This document shows positions 42,617-52,944 of a stretch of 64,000 nucleotides of DNA, one piece after another. Under the pieces are notes generated by a model. The model did no database searches, was not told the origin of the DNA, and saw only the letters and a program-made list of their open reading frames with translations. Position numbers and translations under genes: made by a program. The stretch's first letter is position 1. Each line of letters starts with the position of its first letter. Source of the stretch: Phytophthora colocasiae. Its lineage: Eukaryota > Oomycota > Peronosporomycetes > Peronosporales > Peronosporaceae. The stretch is taken from contig JAGKQI010000080.1 of assembly GCA_018806915.1 (NCBI GenBank), positions 310,001-374,000 on the forward strand, in the 5' to 3' direction.

Positions 42617-43567
42617 ATGCAGCTCCGCCACATTACCATCAAGGTGCCCGCCTCTGAGACTTCAAGTGGTCTCAGTCGAAACCTATTGGCAATTCTTGCT
42701 ATACCTGATACCTGCAAAGATGAATCTTCCATCATCTTTGACGAGGCGATGGTGTATCTCCACGGGTTCCCGGATATGGGTGTTCACCCTACCAAAGTGG
42801 AATTTGCGTCTCGTATTCCTGCTAAACTGGCTGAGTTCTGGGTAAACCAGCAATACAAGAAGAACGTCTTCTTGACGTTCAATTTCGGTGGTGTCCCGGG
42901 CTCGGACAAGGAGTTAAAATTCACGGACAAGACCATTTCCATGGAAGTTGAGGATATGATCGTTGTGTGCAAGTACCTTCGTTCTCAATTTCTAGGAGGA
43001 AAAGGCAAAGTTCATGCTGTCGGTTTGTCCACTGGAGCCATTTTAGGCGCTCTATTGCGTGACAAGCAGGTTTCGGACTCGATTACAGTAATTGCTGGCT
43101 TGCTGGACATGACGAAAGGTGTTCACTTCGACTTCAACCAGTTGCAATTGGAACAAAGCGAGACACAAGGCTGGTGCTGGAAGGAATTCTACCTCGAAGA
43201 TGGCTGTCCATTACCGAAAGACGTCGAGCTTTCACTTGATGGCATCCACCCGACGACTGAATTGACGGACGAGAATGCGCCGAAGAAGATCTACGTTCGT
43301 CTGGACAAACGCTACATCGACGAGTACTTTGATGGCTCGTTAGATATCCTTAAAACAGTGTCAGGGCCTGGACTTCCGCCGCTGCTGGTGATTCATGGCG
43401 ACGCAGATACTGATGTGCCGTATGAAAACGGCGAAGAGCTCTTCGCAGCTGCAGCAGAGCCGAAGACCTTCCTCGCGATCCCGAAAGCCAACCACATGCT
43501 GTCGAACTCCAAACACCTCAAGAAAGCGCTACGTGCGATCGCAGACCTCGTTGGAGTCGGCAAGTAG
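42617..43567 (+). CDS. Alpha/beta hydrolase
   Basis: 316 residues, ATG at 42617. The nucleophile elbow is G-L-S-T-G (residues about 136-140), the acid lies in 'HGDADTDVP' (about 259-267) and the His in 'PKANHML' (about 291). These are the parts of a Ser-Asp-His triad in order and spacing for an alpha/beta hydrolase of the serine aminopeptidase/esterase type; the substrate cannot be told. The Tc1 element ends only 12 bases before the start codon, so the native promoter has been displaced. Transcription may be lost or may start within the element. The coding sequence itself looks intact. Confidence 0.75.
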   Translation: MQLRHITIKVPASETSSGLSRNLLAILAIPDTCKDESSIIFDEAMVYLHGFPDMGVHPTKVEFASRIPAKLAEFWVNQQYKKNVFLTFNFGGVPGSDKELKFTDKTISMEVEDMIVVCKYLRSQFLGGKGKVHAVGLSTGAILGALLRDKQVSDSITVIAGLLDMTKGVHFDFNQLQLEQSETQGWCWKEFYLEDGCPLPKDVELSLDGIHPTTELTDENAPKKIYVRLDKRYIDEYFDGSLDILKTVSGPGLPPLLVIHGDADTDVPYENGEELFAAAAEPKTFLAIPKANHMLSNSKHLKKALRAIADLVGVGK

Positions 43568-44730
43568 AGACGTAAGATTAAACGAGACAGACACCTGCCA
43601 TCATCTTAAAAATCCATCGAATCAACAACACCAACTTGGGGTTGTTGACCAACGTTTCTTCCTCTATTTTCAAGAGTGTCTATCCTCCTGGACTGGAAGA
43701 CTGGAGATCTGATGAATGAGATGCATGTAAAGATTGCGCCATGAGCAAGCGAAGTTCTCGTTCCGCTTGTTGAAGGAAGACCGCCGAAATCGGATGTTGA
43801 AGCGTCTCAACCGGATTTCGACGCCTTGCAGTCCGGACTTCAGCAGATTTCCAACACCAAGCAGCCATTTGCAGTGAGCAAGCAACGTCATGGCGTGCAT
43901 AAGCCACGTGCTGGAACCAAGCAGCCCATCTGTGCTCCGGAACGATTGGCCCGCGGCAACAAGCGGACATCATGAGGCTATCAGATGGCCGCACATGAAA
44001 CAAGCCAACCCTGTTAAACGAGAAGATTCCTCACCGCTGTCCTGAATCTCTACATGTACCATGAACTGGAGATCCACAATGTTCCTAGAAAAAAAAGCAA
44101 ATTCTCCGTACGATTTCGTCTACAGTGAAGTGGTACAGCATTTCACGCAGTTCACAGCCCTTTGACAAGATGTTGCTGCATTTAACAAGCACAAACTTGA
44201 AGTGCACATGTACAAGCTACACGTGTACTTGTAGATCATGGCTGCAGGGAAATGAAGGTTACTGTAGTGTACCGCCGGAAGTTTATGCAGAATGATTTGA
44301 ACACGCTGCATTGGTCAACGATCGAATGCGCAATGCAATGGCTATTCAATACCGTAGCTGCTACGTGTATATTGTCTTCCAAGCGGATATATGCACATGA
44401 TGGACTTTCAGTTTGGTCTTGCAGGTCCAGGTCCCAGTTTGACTCTCCCAGAAATTTCGCATAGAAGCGTTGCGATTGGTCGAAAGCATTTCTCCAAGCA
44501 GAAAACCCTTGCAAACCAATATCCCGCCTTTGACGTATACCAAAAAATCGTTTACTCAACGTTGCATTCATACAGTAGAGAGCCTGCGATCGGTAATACT
44601 GACCATCACTCCTGAATCTCCTAACGGCTGACGTCAGTGGAGCTCCTGCGAGGACGACTTGTGTCACATGCTTTTCATTTTCACATTTGCAATCTACTGC
44701 GCACTTCCGTCCAAGTTCACTTAAATCAAT
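43568..44730. other. Intergenic region, no gene recognised
   Basis: About 1.16 kb between the hydrolase and glycerol-3-phosphate dehydrogenase. Only short open frames occur, with no family resemblance. The last 60 bases hold the dehydrogenase core promoter. I see no transposon ends. Confidence 0.5.
44672..44688 (+). promoter_or_regulatory. Oomycete initiator plus flanking element (Inr/FPR-like)
   Basis: TTTTCATTTTCACATTT resembles the oomycete core promoter consensus GCTCATTYYNCAWTTT, with the initiator TCATT and a downstream CACATTT. The central A would be the transcription start, about 54 bases before the ATG at 44731, a normal leader length for oomycetes. Confidence 0.5.
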
Positions 44731-45768
44731 ATGCCGCACAAGGTCTGTCTCGTGGGTTCCGGTAACTGGGGCTCTGCCATCGCCCGTATCATCGGAGAAA
44801 ACACCAAGAACCTGTCGGAGACGTTCGAGCGCGACATCAACATGTGGGTCTTCGAGGAGCAGGTGGAAGGCCGTAAGCTCACGGAGATCATCAACACGGA
44901 TCACGAGAACGTCAAGTACTTGCCTGGTTACAAGCTGCCAGAGAACATCATCGCTGTGCCGGACCTCCTTGAGGCTGTGCGTGATGCTGACATCCTCATC
45001 TTCTGTGTGCCCCACCAGTTCTTGGGTCGCATGTTGGTGTCTATCAAGCAGCAAGGACTGAAGGAGGGTGCGATGGCTGTGTCCCTTATTAAGGGTATCG
45101 ACTTCGACGAGAATGGAGTTGTTCTCGTGTCGGATCTGATCCGTAAGGGCCTGGACATTGACTGCAGCGTCCTGATGGGCGCGAACGTCGCGAATGAAGT
45201 GGCTGCTGGCGACTTCTGTGAGTCGACGCTGGGCTGTGCCGATCTGCGTCATGGCGCTCTGCTGCGTGAACTGTTCAACGCTCCGACGTTCCGTGTGGAC
45301 GTGGCTCTGGACCCGCACGGTGTGGAGATGTGTGGTGCTCTGAAGAACGTTGTGGCTTTGGGTGCTGGCTTCTGCGACGGTCTCAAGTACGGAGGTAACA
45401 CGAAGGCTGCTATCATCCGTATTGGACTGAGCGAGATGAAGAAGTTCTGCTTCAAGTACTTCGACGGCGTCAAGGAGGACACGTTCTTCGAGTCCTGTGG
45501 TATTGCCGACTTGATCACTACGTGCTTTGGTGGTCGTAACCGCAAGTGCGCTGAAGCTTTCGTGACCCAGAAGACGACGTGGGAGGAGCTGGAGAAGACG
45601 ATGCTTAACGGCCAGATGCTGCAGGGAACACTTACGTCCAAGGAGGTGTTCGGTATCCTCAAGGCACACAACGCTATTGACCAGTTCCCGTTGTTCACGG
45701 CCATCTACCGCATCGCTTTTGAAGGTGCTGACCCTGCCACGATTACCAAGCTCAAGTATGCGCAGTAA
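44731..45768 (+). CDS. Glycerol-3-phosphate dehydrogenase (NAD+), cytosolic type
   Basis: 345 residues, ATG at 44731. It interconverts dihydroxyacetone phosphate and glycerol-3-phosphate with NADH, linking glycolysis to glycerolipid and glycerol synthesis. The N-terminus has the Rossmann motif 'VGSGNWGSAIARII', followed by 'FCVPHQF', 'SLIKGID' and 'MGANVANEVA'; the substrate-site Lys lies in 'CGALKNVVALGAGFCDGL', with 'GRNRKCAEAF' further on. The length matches eukaryotic GPD1 (about 350). Strong codon bias (C-ending codons) suggests high expression. A DHAP-using ether lipid enzyme, AGPS, lies 17 kb away, but the two are not clustered. Confidence 0.95.
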   Translation: MPHKVCLVGSGNWGSAIARIIGENTKNLSETFERDINMWVFEEQVEGRKLTEIINTDHENVKYLPGYKLPENIIAVPDLLEAVRDADILIFCVPHQFLGRMLVSIKQQGLKEGAMAVSLIKGIDFDENGVVLVSDLIRKGLDIDCSVLMGANVANEVAAGDFCESTLGCADLRHGALLRELFNAPTFRVDVALDPHGVEMCGALKNVVALGAGFCDGLKYGGNTKAAIIRIGLSEMKKFCFKYFDGVKEDTFFESCGIADLITTCFGGRNRKCAEAFVTQKTTWEELEKTMLNGQMLQGTLTSKEVFGILKAHNAIDQFPLFTAIYRIAFEGADPATITKLKYAQ

Positions 45769-45963
45769 AAGTGTACAGCTATGACTAATATATTCATTCA
45801 TTAGACCACCAGATACTTGTTGCCTTTTGCACACATAAAGACACGCTTTCAGCCGTTTCAAATCGCTTTGGTGCTTCGTTGTCTGAGTACTGAGGCTGCT
45901 GTTAGCCACTCGTTTCTGTATGCCTTGCACTGTCGTCTGTATCATATTGTCATTCACTCCACA

Positions 45964-46974
45964 ATGGACAAGTTCTCTGGAGTCTACAAGGAATCATTCA
46001 CTCGCGACTACGAGCGTTTACATCGTAAAATCTCCAAAGAAGTATGTGATCAACTGGATGACAAAGGCTACGTCGTCATCGACGACTGCTTCGGCCATGG
46101 CTGGGCTTGTGCGTTACTAGAGGAGATGCGATGGCTCAATGAGAATGAACATTTCAAGCCTAACAAGACTCAATTCGCTCTCACTCAAAAGGGATCAGAT
46201 GGGAAACCTCAAGCTTTCCACTTCGTTAAGCCTCACATCTTCGAAGTGGATCTACATGATGCAGCGCTAAGGACGAAAGTACCGGAACTTGACGCGCTTT
46301 TCCACTCTACAGAGCTCCTCCAGGCGTTAACCACCCATTTACCACAGTACGATTTGCAATTCAGTACTTCCGACCGGACTTTAAAGCTGCAACGCAATGC
46401 TGGACGTGGAGGTTGCTTCCCTTGTCATTATGACAACCCTGGAGCTCCTAATAAGCGCAAAGTGACATGTTTGCTGTATCTGAATGAAGGCTGGAAGGAA
46501 GGTGACGGTGGAGAAGTCCAGCTCTTCCCCTTCTTACAACAACCAGTTACGGTAGCTCCTAAAATGGACCGAGTGGTTCTGTTCCAGAGCGATTGGATGC
46601 TGCATCGAGTACTGCCGTCTCATGCTGAGCGTTATGTACTCACGATTTGGCTGGATGGAGCGAAGGTTAATGCACCTGAAGACGCGCAACTTCGGCTGAC
46701 GCAGAGCGATTTGGCCGATTGGTTTGGTTTCTTAGAGCGATTGAGGAGATCTCCAGTGCAGCGATTACTATCCAGAGGTGTGTACGAGGAAGAATACTAT
46801 GAATCCTTGATGGAATGTATGCAGAGCACTTCTACTGAAGGTTGTGTGGAGCTTCTGAAGTCGCACGAGACACATCTGGAGAACGTCAAACGTAATGGAC
46901 CGCTGTACGGGTTTATTCAGCGACTACGAGACGTTCGAGCGATGAATAACGAAGAACCAGTGTATCTCAGCTAG
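45964..46974 (+). CDS. 2-oxoglutarate/Fe(II)-dependent oxygenase (prolyl 4-hydroxylase-like)
   Basis: 336 residues from the ATG at 45964; the frame continues upstream without an ATG. The iron ligands are H and D of 'CHYDNPG' (about residues 155-157) and the distal His in 'LHRVLPSHAERYVLTIW'; the Arg eight residues later in that stretch fits the 2-oxoglutarate contact. 'KVTCLLYLNEGW' and 'GDGGEVQLFPF' are typical of the prolyl hydroxylase-type jelly roll. Substrate unknown. TCATTCAC at about 45950 could be an initiator, although it would leave a very short leader. Confidence 0.78.
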   Translation: MDKFSGVYKESFTRDYERLHRKISKEVCDQLDDKGYVVIDDCFGHGWACALLEEMRWLNENEHFKPNKTQFALTQKGSDGKPQAFHFVKPHIFEVDLHDAALRTKVPELDALFHSTELLQALTTHLPQYDLQFSTSDRTLKLQRNAGRGGCFPCHYDNPGAPNKRKVTCLLYLNEGWKEGDGGEVQLFPFLQQPVTVAPKMDRVVLFQSDWMLHRVLPSHAERYVLTIWLDGAKVNAPEDAQLRLTQSDLADWFGFLERLRRSPVQRLLSRGVYEEEYYESLMECMQSTSTEGCVELLKSHETHLENVKRNGPLYGFIQRLRDVRAMNNEEPVYLS

Positions 46975-46999
46975 AAGCGAGTTAATCAATTGATGGAAA

Positions 47000-47160
47000 T
47001 ATTCTTCAGAAATCTTCAGTGCAAACACTTCTTGTGCCTTCGGATTCTGCTTGGCCGACATGTCCACTGCGATGGAAATCCACACGAAAACGCCGTGATC
47101 CACTGTACTGCCCAGCAGAGCGTAGTTGAAGACCAGGTCGAAGCAATAACATTCATTTGC
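47000..47160 (-). pseudogene. Dioxygenase-like 3' fragment
   Basis: The minus strand reads 'NYALLGSTVDHGVFVWISIA' then 'VDMSAKQNPKAQEV'. The same C-terminal segment occurs on the plus strand near 55540 and 60540, beside a GPI-type tail, so it belongs to the intradiol dioxygenase-like relic family. It lies between the oxygenase gene and the first array unit. Confidence 0.45.
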
Positions 47161-47274
47161 TTGCCTTGGGGTCGAAATTCACAGTCCTGCAGCACGCACT
47201 TCTCATTATTCCGTGTTGGGCCTTCTTCCACCCGACTCGCTCAGTGAACTTCACGCCTAGGACCCACGGCAGAA

Positions 47275-47990
47275 ATGAGTGTGGCAATTGGGGGCGACTA
47301 CTGGTATGAAGTACCCACGCGAATGTCGGCTGTACATCGCATCAATAACGCCGTGCGCAATTTGGATTGGGCCCTTGTGAAGAACGTGTTGAACCCTCCA
47401 GACGGCAGTGAGGGGGCCCCGTTTGAACTGTGCGCTGCGTCCCGAGACGACTGGGACCGCTACGTCCAAAGCGAAAATCAAGAGCTGGGGGAACACTGTA
47501 TGGCGTTGTGGGGCGGCAAGATCTTCATTGTCGAGTTGCAGGACGGTTTGCACGACACGTGGTCATAGCCGAATCGTGGAACAATGCGTATCCGTGATCG
47601 GCCGAACTTGCTAACGTTGTCAACAGGGAGACCACTACGGCTTAGGCAATCGTCCGATTCACCAAATGCCGAAGCCTTTCGTAATTTCTGGTCCACGCGA
47701 CGCGAAGTCGCCATCAAGAAGAAGTTTCAGGAATACCACAGGCCTTTTCGTTTAAGGTTCGGGGGTTTCGCTGAATGGGACCCTGCAGTTGTTCTTGTAG
47801 TGGAATACGTGCCCCCCACCCTTGAGATACTCCAATCTCCACTTTCATCGAGGTGCCCAAAACTGTTAACTTTGGGTTGGGGGACCCCACGATACAGGGC
47901 AAAGGGGACCCCCGACAGAGGGGCAAAACCGGTTGAGGGGGACCCTGATTGCCTTTCAAACCGGTATCCGGCTGCTTGGAAATATTGCGT
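47275..47990 (+). pseudogene. Array unit 0, first Uma2-like copy (A), scrambled
   Basis: The first 95 codons match copies C, E and G ('MSVAIGGDYWYEVPTRMSAV' onwards) and stop at 47568 after a small deletion following 'VELQDGLHD'. Traces of the next region follow, then unrelated sequence (about 47630-47735), then an inverted piece of the middle of the same gene (about 47740-47845 matches the reverse of 'ARIPLQEQLQ...RTLNEKA'). Rearrangement after duplication is clear. Confidence 0.7.
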
Positions 47991-47995
47991 GTAGC

Positions 47996-48360
47996 TCACT
48001 TGTTGCCGCCGTCCTTGCCGACCACATACTCCTCAATACGATGCATCAGCCACATGACATTATGCGGTGTGTTCACCACTTGCTTCTCCATTTGCTCTGT
48101 CAGTCGTCGACACGAATCCATATAGCGATCACCAAAGTTGTCCAGTCGACGCTCCCAGAACTTATACATGGCGTTCACCGCGGTCCTTCACTTCGCCCAT
48201 CGTTATGGACACAGGAACTACCGCTGGACCCAGGGGTTTCTTCAAACCACGTACTACCTCGTTCTCCACAAGTGCCTGACCTTCATCCGTTGCTTTTCCG
48301 TCCTCAAAGTCAAACCGACCGTCGTCACCCTTGTCGTCCACCAAATCATAGAATGAGCTG
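47996..48360 (-). pseudogene. Array unit 0, fragment of the three-exon gene
   Basis: Matches the 3' end of 39969-40941, reading from 'DLVDDKGDDG' to the end 'GKDGGNK'. A 23-base gap near 48180 (AGTACTTAGCC... absent compared with the other copies, flanked by CG) breaks the frame. Confidence 0.75.
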
Positions 48361-48489
48361 CAACTATGAAGAACAGCTGGCCTAAATGAAGCCAACGACT
48401 TCAAGACAATTACCACGATAAACTTTTACTTAGTACGGATGAAAAAGAAAATGTGCTGTTGCCATGACTGTTTGGCTAGAGACGGCTCG

Positions 48490-49498
48490 TCAGTGACGAC
48501 GCTGGCGGCGACGTGGGGGTTGTCCATCATCTTCATCATCTTCATCATCTTCATCATCTTCATCTTCATCGTCATCTTCACCTTCATCTTCAGCAGCAGC
48601 AGCAGCAGCGTCTTCTTTTGCAGCCTGCTCGATTGCATCATCCACACTCTCTTGTTGACAAACCTTGTCCACAATGTCGAAGAGGTTGAACTCAACAGGA
48701 TTGTTGAAGCCAACAGGGAGATTCGCATGTTGAGGAATCCCCAGCAAGCGCCAAGCGTTAAACGTCACGGTGGCGCCTTGCTGGATGTTTGCGTGGTTCA
48801 TGTTAGGATCCTCGAACTGTCCGTTCACAATCGAGTCCAAGCGATACTCACGAGTGCTCCGGTCAGGGCTGACGTGGATGGAGAGGACATATTCAACACC
48901 TGGGCAGTGGCGCCACGCGTCCGCCTTCTCGTTTAAGGTAACAACACGCATTTGTCCAGCTTGTCCATCCCGCCCTTGTAGTATTGGAGGACCCCAGTCT
49001 CGATACACTCCAATCTCCACTTTGAGCGTATGGAACTTTGACCAGGGGAAGCCCTGAGGGAGTACTGCTCCAGAAAGACCTTGAGAGGGACCGAAGCAGA
49101 CGTCAGGCTGGAGGAAGGCTATTAAAGCATTAATGTCGTCCGACAAATTCGCGCGATTGCTGATATACATCGATCCACGACTCGCCAAGTGCGCTATATC
49201 AGTCCCAGTTGCCCCGCTGATCGCGTGTTCGACGGCTATGGCCACTTGTTGGTGCAAACTGTCCAGTAACTCGACAATTAAGACTTTGTTGTCCCACCAC
49301 GTCATACAGCGTGATGGCAACGCTTGCTGCTCGGACTGGACGTAGCGGCTCCAGTCATCTCGGGTCACCGGTTGTCGCGCAGGGAGCTCGAACGGGGCCC
49401 CCTCACTGCCGTCCGGGGATTCAGCACATTCTCCACGAGGGACCAATTCAACCTGCGCACCGAGTTATTGATACGGCGTACAGCCGAGTTTGGCATGG
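48490..49498 (-). pseudogene. Array unit 0, second Uma2-like copy (B), frameshifted
   Basis: Same type as copies D and F: it starts 'MPNSAVRRINNSVRRLNW' at 49498. One base is missing near 49418 (GTCCGGGGATTC against GTCCGGAGGATTC in D), which shifts frame at codon 27. From there a long open frame continues through the family's conserved parts to a short acidic tail (about 48593-48525) and the basic end 'GQPPRRRQRRH'. It lacks part of the Ala run of the other copies. Confidence 0.75.
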
Positions 49499-49841
49499 TG
49501 CTTAGAGAAGTCGAAGAATGGTAACTTAACCCCTTGAACGCGAGAGCGTGGACCGTACATGTTATGAGCAAAAGCTTAACGTGGACCGGTCCACGTTAAG
49601 CTTTTTATCACTTAAAGTTTGAATGGCCCTATACAATTTTCAAGTCACCGAGGGGTAGGGAGGATACCCTATCCCTCCCGACAGCTCCCCAATCTTTGCC
49701 CGTTGCGGGTAAAGATCGCACACATGGACAGAGACCACCACAAAGGTAAGACACGTTCCTGCACATCCCTCATATGTTACTGCAGTTTTCTGACCGCCAT
49801 CCATTTTTCTCCCTCATTTCCAGAATCGCCGTGTGGAGCAC

Positions 49842-51325
49842 AGATGGCCTTCCAGGCCAGGTGGCGGGAGCTCACAAAGCTCGGGTGGAAGGCCAGCAAA
49901 CCAACAGGCCTCTCCAATGACTACACGTATGTGGCGCCGGGAAAAAAGAAGCGTGGCGGAGTCCGTGGGCAAGATTATTTCGTGGATGAAGAGGAACTAA
50001 TGAGGCACCTGGACAGTATTGACTTAGGTACGCTATGGCTCAGAACCATGAGTCTGGAGAGTTTCTAACAAATTGTGGTGTGATGTAGCTGAACTAAGGG
50101 CACGTAACAGGAACGATATTGCACCAGCAGAGACACCAGAGAAGCAGACGAGTATAGCGAGTGATAGCGTTACCTGCAGAAGCCGTCCGGACATCCCACG
50201 CCGTGGTAGAGGCAAAACCACCGCAGCTAGCTTACGACCCAACTGTCAACGCGGCGGATTAGACGCAGAGTCGGATGCAATCCAGCCTCCAACCGGTAGG
50301 ACTGAACCATCCTGTATGTACAAGTTTGCGTCGTTCCTAATCGTGTATTGGCCTGCTATCATGTCCAGCAGACAACGTGGAAGAAGTAGAACCTGTCGTT
50401 TCGACCTCAGCCCCATCAACACCTTCTCGCAGCATGGTGGTCATTGGAGGTGTCTCGCCACACGACCCAGCTTATGGTGGTGAAGATGAGCTGAGATCAG
50501 GACCCGACAATGATGGACACTCATCAGTTGGTAAGTTCCTGTATATACACGTTTAGCCATACATCTGCCACTCACTAAGGTGTATACGTTTTGGTAACGT
50601 GGAGCACCTTCACCAGAGACTCGCCGTAACCTAAGTAGCGACTTCGGGAACGCTGATGAGGCACTTGATCCACCCCCTTTCAGATCACTCAGCGCGGAGG
50701 TCTCTCAACCACAGCCGAAGAGACAAAAGACGGCAAGACTCAACTGATCCGGGTGCGCCAAACTTGTACATACACGATTATCAATTGAATCTAACGTGTA
50801 TGCTCATTCTATTTGATATGTGTAGTCGTTATCGACCCCGAAGGGACCAGCTCGGACGTTGTGCAGTATGCGTGTCTTGACTCAGATGGAGAGAACGATG
50901 AAGGCTCTGGATGGGACTACGACGAGCTCACTGGAGAGGGCAAGCCGTACTACGGCATTGACGAAGATAATCCCACCTCAGCCTGAGCTTCTATTTGATT
51001 CATCGCTGATGAACGCTATTGGGGGCGTTGATCGGATCGCTGTGGGAAACGTGAAGGTGCCGTTGCTGAGACAAATGGCAAAGTATGGCTGGGGACCGCT
51101 GAAGAAGCAGACGCCGTATGAATACCTTATGGAGCCTTACGAGCCGCGACCATCGACAGGTATGAGGACGGACTATCCTAGATTGTATAACGGTGAATAT
51201 GGACCTACCACACGGGCGTTGCAAGCTGCTGTCACGCCGTCGGGCGCCTTCTTCTATTTCATGAAGCCGGGACTTTGGGAAGATATTGCAAATGCTAGCA
51301 ACGATTATTTTAATGACAAGCTAGA
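49842..51325 (+). pseudogene. piggyBac transposase, N-terminal part
   Basis: Starts 'MAFQARWRELTKLGWKA' and 'GLSNDYTYVAPGKK', as oomycete piggyBac proteins do. An intron of about 60 bases begins near 50027 (GTACGC...GATGTAG). Later pieces read 'VVIGGVSPHDPAYGGEDE', 'SAEVSQPQPKRQKTARL' and 'GSGWDYDELTGEGKPYYGID'; after a frame change near 50975 come 'LMNAIGGVDRIAVGNVKVPL' and 'KPGLWEDIANASNDYFNDKL'. It stops where the family's catalytic DDD core should begin; that core is absent. Confidence 0.75.
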
Positions 51326-51655
51326 TGAGCGGGTTGACTGGACAAAGCTCCAAGTGAAGCTTCTTGAGAAACTTCACATGGCTGAGCATTTTCATGCCGT
51401 CAGCAGCACGACGCGCATTGTAGACGATGTAGGCGTTGATCACTGCGAGGGCAACGAGCCCAAGGAACAGGGACTTGTAATACTTCTTGTATTTTATCGC
51501 AAGCTGCAACGAGTACCTGAACAGCATGAACATACACATTTAGCATAGTGGCATAACGTGTACATACATCTTAGTGGACTTACCTTTGTAAGCGGAGTTG
51601 ATCGTGAACGTCGACGCCGTCCATCAGTGTCTGGTAGTCTTTGAATGAATGGCAG
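51321..51655 (-). pseudogene. piggyBac transposase, inverted segment
   Basis: On the minus strand 'HSFKDYQTLMDGVDVHDQL' joins 'YSLQLAIKYKKYYKSLFLG' across an intron (donor GTAAGTCC near 51587, acceptor TTCAG near 51523). This belongs after the catalytic core in piggyBac proteins, yet it reads opposite to the pieces on both sides. Confidence 0.75.
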
Positions 51656-52093
51656 GCTGGCAACAACCAGACTGGGCGCAAGAGGAGGACGCGTGTTTGC
51701 AAGGTATGCTCTCTGCTGAAAGGGTCTGATGATGTGCGGGGCGGAGACCCCTCGGTATACTGTAGTGATTGCAAGCTCACCACAACGTCAAAGCGGCCCC
51801 ATGCGTGGCGAGTATTCCTGTGCGACAAAGCCCGACGTGAGTACAACGGTGTGCCCATGACCTGCTTCGATATCTGGCATCGTGTGTGGAAAAACGGGAC
51901 CCTGCTGCCGACGCTAGCGAGAAAGCGGAAGTTCCGCGCTCGCACCCCTGCCAAGAACCGCTCCGAGGAAGAAGCTAGGTGGGAGAGTGAGGCGTCAAGC
52001 GGAAAATCAAGTGAAGACGAGGACGCTGGGGAGCCGAAGTCAGGAGGGCGACGTCAACCGAAGAGATTGTGCACCGACAATGCTGTGGACTAA
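51641..52093 (+). pseudogene. piggyBac transposase, C-terminal Cys-rich domain
   Basis: Reads 'NEWQAGNNQTGRKRRTRVCK' then a Cys-rich finger (CKVC...YCSDC), 'GVPMTCFDIWHRVWKNG' and a basic tail with 'KRKFRARTP', ending at 52093. This domain binds DNA ends in piggyBac transposases. From here to 52464 I see only element end sequence. Confidence 0.75.
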
Positions 52094-52464
52094 GCAAAGG
52101 ATGTCTACATGTTGTTGTTGTTTTCAGTGTGGTAGTAGTAGCTTTTTTTTGCGGCTGGATCATCGATGACAACATCTGCCTTGCTCCATCTCGATTTTGT
52201 ACTGTATCGCGCGGCTTTATCCAGTGCTGTGACCGGTCTTTGTCCACATAAATACACGTTTGATTGTAATGATGTATATTCATCGCTCCTTATAATGAAG
52301 ATACACGATGAACGAGGAGCCGGATTAGCAGGTGTAGGGTTACGGTGCGTCTATCCAGCATACACGATATAAAATCGTATAAGCTTTTGTATTGTAACCC
52401 TTACCCAGACATACAAGTTTTTTTTTGCGGATGGGGGCGCTGGAACGTATCCGCGTTCAAGGGG

Positions 52465-52944
52465 TTAAGTGACTTTGACTCAACTGGCCCAAGAAGTAGC
52501 ATAAAAAGGTGTAGCCAACATATCCCCTATCCTTTTTAGCTGTTATATCTGACCCCGATTTACAGACCCTGGATAGGAGTATATAATATAATATATCGTG
52601 TTTCCATTATACGTGTATAGGCAATTGAAAATGGTTATTCCTGGTCAGATCTGGTCCGATGGCTATGCCCGGATATGCCGCAACCGAGGTGACTCAGAAC
52701 TGGTGTCATCAGTGGGAGGACTCAGAAATGGGAGGTCTCTGTGATGGTCGCAATGAATTTGATGCTACAGTACCCATCTCCCGTTAAATCTGGCAACCAT
52801 CGACGCCAGGCTTCCAATAACATTCATTTGCTTGCCTTGGGTCGAAATTCACAGTCCTGCAGCACGCACTTCTCATTATTCCGTGTTGGGCCTTCTTCCA
52901 CCCGACTCGCTCAGTGAATCTCACGCCTACGACCCACGGCAGAA
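52465..52944 (+). promoter_or_regulatory. Right half of the bidirectional promoter before copy C
   Basis: Equivalent to 57488-57961. It contains an AT-rich GTATATAATATAATATAT stretch near 52580 and an initiator-like TCTCATTATTCC at 52871-52882, about 74 bases before the ATG at 52945. The piggyBac element has pushed it about 2.9 kb from copy B. Confidence 0.45.

Larger units (their letters stand above)
49530..52464 (+). mobile_element. piggyBac-type element, internally deleted and inverted
   Basis: 2935 bp bounded by inverted CCCCTTGAACGCG ends and flanked by TTAA on both sides (49526-49529 and 52465-52468). The same site in the next unit (57488-57491) is empty and reads AACTTAAGTGAC, which confirms the boundaries and the TTAA target. 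Inside are three transposase pieces, the middle one inverted. It lies in the bidirectional promoter between copies B and C. Confidence 0.93.

Noticed and set aside
44236..45957. Minus-strand open frame of 573 codons over glycerol-3-phosphate dehydrogenase
   Set aside because: Shadow of a highly codon-biased gene; no family resemblance, and the plus-strand product is unmistakable.
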